DNA of 5,054 nt. It comes from Rhodothermia bacterium (GTDB taxonomy: Bacteria > Bacteroidota > Rhodothermia > Rhodothermales > JABDKH01). Within the stretch, counting starts at the first letter, position 1, and every line of letters starts with the position of its first letter. The notes below the pieces were generated by a model that was not told the origin of the DNA, did no database searches, and worked only from the letters and a program-made list of their open reading frames with translations. Where the stretch lies: assembly GCA_030431165.1 (NCBI GenBank), contig JAUIJQ010000298.1, forward strand, positions 1-5,054, in the 5' to 3' direction. This document shows, piece after piece, positions 1-5,054 of the stretch. The position numbers and the translations under genes are program-made.

Positions 1-1331
1 GCAGTAGCCGTCTTTCGGTCGGTGAGCAAATCGCTCACGAGTTTGGACCCCGTCATGCCAAGCGGCACAAAACGATCACCGGGCCGCCATCGGCGCACAA
101 CGAGATTGGGACCGATACGATCAGGATCAACAAAGACGCAGTGCGGAGACCCGGAATTGATTGGAGCATCTCCCGCCAAATGCCGTTCCGGATGACCTGC
201 CGGATGACCTGCCGGATGACCTGCGGCACGTATCCCTGGACTAATCGATGTCGGCAAGCTACACGCATCAAGTCGCAGAAACGCTGCACCGTCAAAGGGC
301 ACGGCGATGCCCGGAACGATCTCGGCCTCTCCCGGGTCGTCACTGGACGGTGCAGCTTCAAAGAGTAACACGTCGCGGTCGCGCACCACACGCACCATAC
401 CATGCGCAAAGGACTTTCCCGTCTCACGCGACAGCAGGCCGTCGAGACCTTCTGCCACGGAAGCATTTCTCGGCACGTCAGGACACCAACGCTTCAACAG
501 TTCCAGGAGGATGCGCCTGCGAACAACAGGCTCGAGGGCGCTCAGCGTCGGAATGTGCACGGCGTGCCTGTCGAGAGATACGAGATCGATGTACTCGTCA
601 ACACTCGGTAGATGCCCTGCGTCGAGGTAGCGTCTAAGCCTGTTTGCGGATTTCCCGATGTTCTGCCAGGCGTTGACGCCAAGCGCGTCCGCGATCGCCG
701 GAGCAACGACTGTGCGAATCCGCCCGCGCGCGTATGTATCTGACTCGTTTGTCGCGTCCTCACGCCACGACATGCCAACCTCTTTGGCAACCGCGACGAT
801 ATCGCTTCGCGGGGTAGCAAGTAGTGGTCTGATCACTGTAAAACCACGCCGGTCGGGACGCGCCCCCGCCATTCCTGAAGACCCCTCGATTCCGGAGCCG
901 CGCGACAGGTGGAGCAGTACCGTCTCGGCCTGATCGTCAAGTGTATGGCCAAGTGCCACATGACTGGCGCGCTCCGCTCGCGCGACATCCGCATAGAACT
1001 CGTAGCGGATATCCCGACACGTCTCTTGCAGCGACGCTCCCCGGTGACGCAGTTTCTCTGGTTCCTTGATCACATGGACGTGTAGCGGCAAACCGAAATC
1101 CGATGCCAGGTTTCGGACCGCTTCTTCATCGGCGTCTGACTCCTCGCCCCGGAGTCTGTAGTTGACATGGGCAACAACAGGTAGTGCGCCCATGTCAACA
1201 AGCAGGCGCAGCAGGACGGTTGAATCAACACCGCCACTGCAACCAGCGACGACCCGCAGGCCGTTGACATCAACACCATACTCGTTGAGTAACTCGACGG
1301 CTGGGCGTGTCAGACGAATGGGTGCCGACAT
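1..1331 (-). CDS. tilS: tRNA(Ile)-lysidine synthase TilS, 3' end outside window
   Basis: TilS attaches lysine to the wobble C34 of the CAU-anticodon tRNA(Ile), using ATP, so that it reads AUA and accepts isoleucine; it acts in the cytoplasm. The frame is open from ATG 1331 to the window edge (443 codons). The N-terminal PP-loop ATPase domain has SGGVDS at residues 32-37, AHVNYRLRG at 54-62, GHTLDDQAET at 128-137 (the usual GHHxDDQxET with Thr for the second His) and RGSG at 144-147. IRPLL (167-171) and the EDATN...RIR segment (191-206) are also typical. The C-terminal domain begins around residue 410 with RRWRPGDRFVPLGM and SDLL; a few tens of residues probably lie beyond the edge. A three-fold AGHP repeat (370-381) sits in the linker before that domain. 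It follows mutL by 19 nt with no clear Shine-Dalgarno, so it is probably co-transcribed. Family assignment is very firm. Confidence 0.96.
   Translation of the reverse strand, partial: MSAPIRLTRPAVELLNEYGVDVNGLRVVAGCSGGVDSTVLLRLLVDMGALPVVAHVNYRLRGEESDADEEAVRNLASDFGLPLHVHVIKEPEKLRHRGASLQETCRDIRYEFYADVARAERASHVALGHTLDDQAETVLLHLSRGSGIEGSSGMAGARPDRRGFTVIRPLLATPRSDIVAVAKEVGMSWREDATNESDTYARGRIRTVVAPAIADALGVNAWQNIGKSANRLRRYLDAGHLPSVDEYIDLVSLDRHAVHIPTLSALEPVVRRRILLELLKRWCPDVPRNASVAEGLDGLLSRETGKSFAHGMVRVVRDRDVLLFEAAPSSDDPGEAEIVPGIAVPFDGAAFLRLDACSLPTSISPGIRAAGHPAGHPAGHPERHLAGDAPINSGSPHCVFVDPDRIGPNLVVRRWRPGDRFVPLGMTGSKLVSDLLTDRKTAT
189..224 (-). repeat. Perfect 12-bp tandem repeat, three copies, inside tilS
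   Basis: The plus-strand unit cggatgacctgc occurs three times without mismatch at 189-200, 201-212 and 213-224. On the coding strand it encodes AGHP three times (TilS residues 370-381). It lies in the linker between the tRNA-binding middle of TilS and its C-terminal domain. Being a multiple of three, copy-number change would alter linker length without shifting the frame. Confidence 0.95.
1161..1199. repeat. Perfect 12-bp inverted repeat inside tilS
   Basis: The arm gttgacatgggc (1161-1172) is exactly complementary to gcccatgtcaac (1188-1199), with a 15-nt spacer. In the mRNA it could form a 12-bp stem-loop about 130 nt after the tilS start codon. The arms encode the VDMG and AHVN segments; the second belongs to the conserved AHVN(H/Y) element of TilS, so part of the sequence is fixed by protein function. 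No U-tract follows, so it is not an intrinsic terminator. Function, if any, is unknown. Confidence 0.8.
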
Positions 1332-1350
1332 CGTAGAATTGCCCGGTACG

Positions 1351-3255
1351 CTAGCCGCCGAAGAGGGATCTCAGATCCCCTTCGCCAAGATTGAGCAGCG
1401 CACGACGCCCATCGGGTGCAAGTGCGGGATCCTGACAGACCAGGAGCTGATCGATGAGAGCACGCATCTCAACCTGATTCAGGCGTGCATTGGTGCGTAC
1501 CGCGCTGGACGCCGCGATGCTCCGTGCGAGACGTTCAGCCCGTTGGACGGGAGACCGGGCGGCCTCGGCATCGAACCGATCAATGATATCAGCAAGCAGG
1601 GCATCAACCGATCCGACGGCGACTTCAGCGGGCACACCACGCACAATAAGCGTGGTCCCGCCGAACTCATCGAGATCAAAGCCAGTGCGACGCAGGTCGG
1701 CCATCAGGTCTTCAGCGACCGCATATTGCGGTGCGGTCAGATCTACTGTCTGCGGAAAGAGAAGCTGCTGCGTGAAAGCCCCGCCGGACGCTAACGACGC
1801 CAGCACGCGTTCAAAGATCACACGTTCGTGTGCCGCACGCTGATCAACGATCAGCAGTCCTGATCGCAGCCCGGCGACGAGGTAACGGTCGGCAATCTGC
1901 CAGACGAGGTACTCCTCTCCACCTCGGCGTAGCGTCTCTGAAGCCCGCGCGGCGGATTCTCCAGAAGTATCTCCAGATGTATCTCCAGAGTTACCGCCAG
2001 CAGTACCTCCAAGAGCAACTCCCGAAGTACCGCCGGTTGTACTCCCCGGCTGCCCGAGAAGCATCTGCGAGAACTGACCGGCTGCTCCGGGAATCGATCG
2101 CCACAAGCCTGAATGCGCGGAACCGCCGGCCTCTCCGGACTGCCCCGACCAGCCAAGCTGCGCCGACAGTGGGCCGTCACCGTCATGATCCAGGCTCGGC
2201 GTTGCATTGCCGCTAGCGAGGGCACGCCCGACGATGGCACGTACAAACGCATAAACACCACGCTCGTCGTCGAACTTGATCTCTGACTTCGCGGGGTGCA
2301 CGTTTACGTCGACGTGGCCGGGGTCAAGGTCGAGGAAGAGTACAAACAGCGGATGCTCGCCTTCCTTGAGCGAGTCGCCACAAGCGCCGCGAACGGCGTG
2401 TTCGAGGTAGCGAGACTTGACGACGCGACCGTTTACAACAAAAACCTGCTGGCCGCGTGACTTGCGACTGACCGAGGGGCGCCCCACGACGCCTAGGACA
2501 CTCAAGTAACTCGTTTGCTCATTTACGCGGACAAGCGCCTCGGGGTCGGTACCAAACGTCGCCGCGGTACGGGCAGCGACGGCCTCGACGGCATCATTAT
2601 CGACGTGGGGTTGAAGCGTCAACAGTTCGCGCCCATCGTGATCGAGCGAGAACGCGATATCTGGATGCGAAAGAGCAACCTGCTGAACAAACTCAACGAT
2701 GCGGCGCAACTCGGCTGCTTCGGATTTCAAGAATTTGCGGCGCGCCGGCACATTAAAGAACAGGTCACTGACCGTCACACTGGTTCCTACGTTTGTCGCG
2801 CACGGGCCGACAAAACGCGTGGTGCCGCCATCGTGCCTGGCTTCCGTTCCAGACACAGCATCGGGGGTACGCGATCGTACCCTCATCCGCGAGACGGAAC
2901 CTATTGAGGCAATCGCCTCACCTCTGAAGCCGAGCGTCGCAATGGCATCAAGATCCTCGATAGCCGTGATCTTGCTTGTTGCGTGACGGGCAAAACACAT
3001 GCGCACGTCAGCTTCGGTCATCCCGGAGCCATCATCGATAACCTGAATTCGATCAATGCCGGATCGCTTCAGCAGAATGTCGATGCGACCGGCGCCGGAA
3101 TCGATCGCGTTCTCGACCAGTTCCTTCACGACAGACTCGGGCCGCTGCACTACTTCACCGGCGGCAATCTTGCTCGCTAGAACATCGGGCATCTGCCGAA
3201 TCACAGAACGGCCCGCAACGGGGGTCGACAAAACCGGGGACTCCAGGTCAGACAA
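1351..3255 (-). CDS. mutL: DNA mismatch repair protein MutL (634 aa)
   Basis: MutL is the ATP-driven dimer that couples mismatch recognition by MutS to strand incision and excision. The N-terminal GHKL ATPase is complete: KELVEN with E45 and N49, DDGSG (74-78), ATSKI (92-96), TLGFRGEA (107-114), FFNVPARRKFLK (166-177) and the NVHPAK lysine K323. A Gly/Ser/Thr-rich linker (about 350-440) contains a degenerate tetrapeptide repeat. The C-terminal dimerisation domain follows (about 445-634). Its endonuclease motif reads DQRAAHERVIFE (471-482), with Arg where the family has His, and the late CPHGRP element reads APDGRR (613-618), so nicking activity is doubtful. The start is uncertain. TTG 3255 overlaps the upstream stop by 8 nt but has no Shine-Dalgarno. 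TTG 3231 has GGAG 9 nt upstream, and GTG 3204 would start just before the conserved core. Length fits the family. Confidence 0.97.
   Translation of the reverse strand: MSDLESPVLSTPVAGRSVIRQMPDVLASKIAAGEVVQRPESVVKELVENAIDSGAGRIDILLKRSGIDRIQVIDDGSGMTEADVRMCFARHATSKITAIEDLDAIATLGFRGEAIASIGSVSRMRVRSRTPDAVSGTEARHDGGTTRFVGPCATNVGTSVTVSDLFFNVPARRKFLKSEAAELRRIVEFVQQVALSHPDIAFSLDHDGRELLTLQPHVDNDAVEAVAARTAATFGTDPEALVRVNEQTSYLSVLGVVGRPSVSRKSRGQQVFVVNGRVVKSRYLEHAVRGACGDSLKEGEHPLFVLFLDLDPGHVDVNVHPAKSEIKFDDERGVYAFVRAIVGRALASGNATPSLDHDGDGPLSAQLGWSGQSGEAGGSAHSGLWRSIPGAAGQFSQMLLGQPGSTTGGTSGVALGGTAGGNSGDTSGDTSGESAARASETLRRGGEEYLVWQIADRYLVAGLRSGLLIVDQRAAHERVIFERVLASLASGGAFTQQLLFPQTVDLTAPQYAVAEDLMADLRRTGFDLDEFGGTTLIVRGVPAEVAVGSVDALLADIIDRFDAEAARSPVQRAERLARSIAASSAVRTNARLNQVEMRALIDQLLVCQDPALAPDGRRALLNLGEGDLRSLFGG
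1957..2040 (-). repeat. Degenerate 12-bp repeat coding the MutL linker
   Basis: Seven consecutive 12-bp units encode tetrapeptides of the pattern x-(S/T/A/L)-G-x at MutL residues 406-433: TTGG, TSGV, ALGG, TAGG, NSGD, TSGD, TSGE. The last three units are most alike; on the plus strand they read tctccagaagta, tctccagatgta and tctccagagtta (1958-1993). The array lies in the flexible linker between the ATPase and dimerisation domains and keeps the reading frame whatever the copy number. Confidence 0.85.
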
Positions 3256-3448
3256 GTTTGAAGTAGATAAAGACAGCGAGCGCGAGAAGTACTACAAGGA
3301 ATGCAAAGCTGCTGCTCTTACGTCGCCGCGAATGGGACTGAATGCGGATCCTCCGGCGAATTGCTTCGTCTCGCTTCGGATTGTAATGCTTTGGCTCGTA
3401 AGAAAATCGTCGGTGTGTTGGACGCCTCGACGGAACGAACATCCCCAT
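3248..3448 (-). CDS. Small basic single-span membrane protein, function unknown
   Basis: This protein of about 66 residues has two parts. The first 40 or so residues are strongly basic and include RRPTHRRF, YEPKHYNP and RRRIRIQ. The C-terminal segment, roughly the last 20 residues (FAFLVVLLALAVFIYF followed by KLV), is a hydrophobic helix. That suggests a protein anchored by its C-terminus with a positively charged cytoplasmic part. I chose ATG 3448 because GGGGG lies 6 nt upstream; ATG 3442 (starting MFVPS) and TTG 3469 are alternatives in the same frame. Its TGA stop overlaps the TTG 3255 candidate start of mutL by 8 nt, which suggests translational coupling. I cannot name the family with certainty; short Tyr/Pro/Arg-rich proteins of this look are known as hypothetical proteins in Bacteroidota and relatives. 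The position between cdsA and mutL and the protein-like composition support a real gene. Confidence 0.75.
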   Translation of the reverse strand: MGMFVPSRRPTHRRFSYEPKHYNPKRDEAIRRRIRIQSHSRRRKSSSFAFLVVLLALAVFIYFKLV

Positions 3449-3535
3449 AACCTGCCCCCGGTGTAGCAATCTCTTTCGGCGTCAGAAGTATATCCGGTGA
3501 GGGCTTAATCGTTCCTCACGAAGTACGCAATCGGG

Positions 3536-4339
3536 CTATACAAGGCCGATTACACGTGCCCAGACGTACACGACGGGTGAAACGAGAATGAGTGCATCAA
3601 CCCGATCCAGGATGCCGCCATGACCGGGAAGCAGGCTACCCGAGTCTTTCACATGCGCTGACCGCTTCAGAACGCTCTCGGCCAGATCACCCAACGGACC
3701 CACGAGTCCGGCAGCGAGGGCGACGAACGCCGTCACCCGGAAGCCAAGAGGTCCAACAAGTTCCGACAAAGCGGCAACCCCAAGTACAGCGCCAACGGCG
3801 CCGGACGCAAAGCCCTCCCATGTCTTCTTCGGCGAGATTGCCGTCATCGGGTGTTTTCCAAAAAGCCGGCCACCGTAGTACGCGGCTGTGTCAGCACCCC
3901 AAACGCCGACAACCGTCAGTATGGCGAGCTCACGGCCCACGGTCGAATCCGCATTCCCACGAAGCAGCAGGATGTAGCTGAACAGAAGCGTGGGATACAC
4001 GAGCCCGGCGAGCGCAACGGTTGATTTGGAAAGTCCGTCACCGCTTTTGTGCAGTGACAATGTTGACACCACCATTACGGTCACACCTATGACGGCGGCA
4101 AGCTCAACCGCGTCGGGAGAGAATTGCGTCCGCAGGACAACGATGGCCCCCGTTGCGAGTCCGGCAATCATCGTAACCGGGTGACGCACGACATCAGCGA
4201 GTGCATACAACTCCCACTGGGCAACTAACGCGGCAACGAGAACGAGGGCCGTTAGCGGCCAGCCACCAAACCACACGGCCGCAATCACGAGCGGCGCACC
4301 GACAAGGGCGGTTAAGACACGTTGTACCGCTGGATTCAA
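3536..4339 (-). CDS. cdsA: Phosphatidate cytidylyltransferase CdsA (267 aa)
   Basis: CdsA makes CDP-diacylglycerol and pyrophosphate from phosphatidate and CTP in the inner membrane, the common precursor step for bacterial phospholipids. The protein is a chain of hydrophobic helices of normal family length. It carries the expected polar motifs: GADTAAYYGGRLFGKH (148-163), SPKKTWEG (169-176), GDLAES (217-222) and the complete cytidylyltransferase signature from S222 to D248, including LKR, KD, PGHGG and DRVD. The Gln often found before GDL (GQxGD) is Pro here (GPLGD). The start is TTG 4339: the only in-frame stop upstream is the TGA ending the previous gene, and no ATG or GTG lies between them. 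The N-terminus MNPAVQRVLTALVGAPLV fits the family. No Shine-Dalgarno is visible. It follows the DUF2007 gene by 45 nt and probably shares its transcript. Confidence 0.96.
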   Translation of the reverse strand: MNPAVQRVLTALVGAPLVIAAVWFGGWPLTALVLVAALVAQWELYALADVVRHPVTMIAGLATGAIVVLRTQFSPDAVELAAVIGVTVMVVSTLSLHKSGDGLSKSTVALAGLVYPTLLFSYILLLRGNADSTVGRELAILTVVGVWGADTAAYYGGRLFGKHPMTAISPKKTWEGFASGAVGAVLGVAALSELVGPLGFRVTAFVALAAGLVGPLGDLAESVLKRSAHVKDSGSLLPGHGGILDRVDALILVSPVVYVWARVIGLV

Positions 4340-4384
4340 GGCGACTTCAGGGTGACGTAAAGGTGAGGCGCGACGACTCGCTGG

Positions 4385-4693
4385 TCACCCCTGTTCGTCA
4401 GAATCGTCATCAGGGCGGTCAACCTTGGGATCAGCGGCGAGCGCCGCCCTGGTCAACTCGGCATCGGATATGGGTTCCGATGCGAGCAGCTCTCTCGCCG
4501 CGGCAACATCACCCTCCGGCACCTTGACAAGTACGATCGCGAGGTCGCCGACGTTGAGATTAAACGCATGATCGCGCTTGGTATCAATCACGGCCCGGAT
4601 ACCCGCATCGTCGAGGCGGTCGCGAACGATCTCAGCCTCGTAATCGGTGCCCGTCTCAAAAACAGTTACCCACGGAGCGTCAGAATCTGCCAT
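4385..4693 (-). CDS. DUF2007-type small protein (102 aa)
   Basis: The protein begins with the pattern typical of DUF2007, also called putative prokaryotic signal-transducing protein: WVTVFETGTDYEAEIVRDRL (8-27), then DDAGIRAVID, a central NVGDLAIVLVKVPEGDVAAARELL (47-70), and an acidic tail rich in Asp and Glu (about 87-100). The fold expected for the family is a small ferredoxin-like domain; no catalytic residues are apparent and the biochemical role is unknown. There is no signal peptide or membrane segment, so it should be cytoplasmic. ATG 4693 is preceded by GGGGGAG 9 nt upstream, the clearest ribosome-binding site in the window. It starts 4 nt after the stop of the CPBP protease gene, implying coupled translation. 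Family assignment is by recognised pattern, not by search. Confidence 0.85.
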   Translation of the reverse strand: MADSDAPWVTVFETGTDYEAEIVRDRLDDAGIRAVIDTKRDHAFNLNVGDLAIVLVKVPEGDVAAARELLASEPISDAELTRAALAADPKVDRPDDDSDEQG

Positions 4694-4697
4694 GGTA

Positions 4698-5054
4698 TCA
4701 TGCTCCCCCAGCGCCGGTTATTGGACTCAGCAATCTTCGTGCACGGCCATTTAGAAGGTACACAACACCTGCGAGGAATCCGACCGCGATCAGCGCAACA
4801 TACCAGGGCGTGACAATCGCATCGAGATCGGCCACCGTCTTGCTCGCAGATCGCGCGAACGCATTGCTTGCAACAATCGCCAGTGCATTGTTGAGGAAGT
4901 GTACAACCATCGCGGGTATCAGACTCCCCGACCGCCACGTAACGTAGGCCAGGTATACGCCGAGGATGGCAAGCGGCGCAAGCTTCATCGGCTGTAGGTG
5001 GTATGCGCCGAACAGCACGCCGGAGAGCACAATGGACCAGCGGACACCCGCGCT
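4698..5054 (-). CDS. CPBP-family intramembrane metalloprotease, C-terminal part
   Basis: The frame is open to the window edge; the visible 118 residues are the C-terminal part and the true start lies outside. Two of the CPBP (CAAX protease and bacteriocin-processing, ABI/Rce1-like) motifs are present: FxxxH as FGAYH (fragment residues 15-19) and HxxxN as HFLNN (52-56), each in a hydrophobic helix. The first motif, EExxxR, should lie a short distance upstream, beyond the edge, and cannot be checked. The typical TWRSGSLIPAMVVHFLNNAL segment is clear. A further hydrophobic helix (WYVALIAVGFLAGVVYLL) and a short basic tail close the protein. Members are multi-pass membrane proteins whose conserved Glu and His residues are thought to bind metal; substrates differ widely and none is suggested here. 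The stop is 4 nt before the DUF2007 start. A GTG at 5030 is in frame but would cut off the family core, so it is not the real start. Confidence 0.9.
   Translation of the reverse strand, partial: SAGVRWSIVLSGVLFGAYHLQPMKLAPLAILGVYLAYVTWRSGSLIPAMVVHFLNNALAIVASNAFARSASKTVADLDAIVTPWYVALIAVGFLAGVVYLLNGRARRLLSPITGAGGA
4703..4709 (-). promoter_or_regulatory. Shine-Dalgarno site for the DUF2007 gene
   Basis: GGGGGAG on the minus strand, 9 nt before ATG 4693. It lies within the last codons of the upstream CPBP gene, consistent with coupled translation. It fixes the start, since no competing in-frame start has such a site. Confidence 0.55.

Noticed and set aside
53..466. Minus-strand open frame of 137 codons in another frame of tilS
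   Set aside because: The tilS frame is continuous through this region with conserved motifs; this is a shadow frame made regular by the 12-bp repeat.
721..1140. Possible frameshift in tilS, since no single gene call was obvious there at first
   Set aside because: Codon-by-codon reading from 1331 to 3 shows one uninterrupted frame with all expected motifs; the gene simply runs off the window.
1162..1794. Long plus-strand open frame of 210 codons across the tilS/mutL junction
   Set aside because: It is antisense to two firmly identified genes, its protein resembles no family I know, and the long open frame is expected opposite GC-rich coding sequence.
3487..3492. TATACT resembling a -10 box upstream of the small membrane gene
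   Set aside because: No matching -35 element is found at the right distance, and the Bacteroidota-type consensus fits only with a mismatch. It is possible in this 87-nt gap but not supported enough to annotate.
3497..3519. Possible terminator hairpin between cdsA and the small membrane gene
   Set aside because: The stem is only 6 bp (gtgagg/cctcac) with an 11-nt loop and no T-tract follows on the coding strand.
1..5054. Defence system, mobile element, CRISPR or prophage genes
   Set aside because: All coding sequence is accounted for by six co-directional housekeeping-type genes; no terminal inverted repeats, integrase, transposase or spaced direct repeats are seen.

Overview
The window is a gene-dense, moderately GC-rich stretch of bacterial chromosome. 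All six recognisable genes lie on the minus strand and are packed like one operon. In transcription order (high to low coordinates) they are: the C-terminal part of a CPBP-family intramembrane protease (4698-5054, 5' end outside the window); a DUF2007-type small protein (4385-4693); cdsA, phosphatidate cytidylyltransferase (3536-4339); a small basic single-span membrane protein (3248-3448); mutL (1351-3255); and tilS, tRNA(Ile)-lysidine synthase (1-1331, 3' end outside the window). No plus-strand gene, RNA gene, mobile element or CRISPR array is visible.

The organism is most likely a member of the Bacteroidota/Rhodothermota side of the bacterial tree, for example a relative of Salinibacter or Rhodothermus. 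This is an inference from the GC-rich coding, the mostly weak or absent Shine-Dalgarno signals, the combination of DUF2007, cdsA, a small membrane protein and mutL, and the short basic Tyr/Arg-rich protein before mutL. No ribosomal or other marker gene is present to prove it.

The genes are housekeeping functions without a single shared pathway: membrane proteolysis, an uncharacterised small protein, the CDP-diacylglycerol step of phospholipid synthesis, DNA mismatch repair and tRNA modification. Spacing is tight: 4 nt between the CPBP gene and DUF2007, 45 nt to cdsA, about 87 nt to the small membrane gene (the largest gap), then overlap with mutL, then 19 nt to tilS. Two genes, mutL and cdsA, appear to start with TTG.

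I do not see a new biological system here. The points worth a second look are local. MutL has lost most of the metal-binding residues of the MutL endonuclease site. Both mutL and tilS carry in-frame 12-bp repeats in interdomain linkers. tilS contains a perfect 12-bp inverted repeat near its start. The small conserved-looking membrane protein is apparently translationally coupled to mutL.
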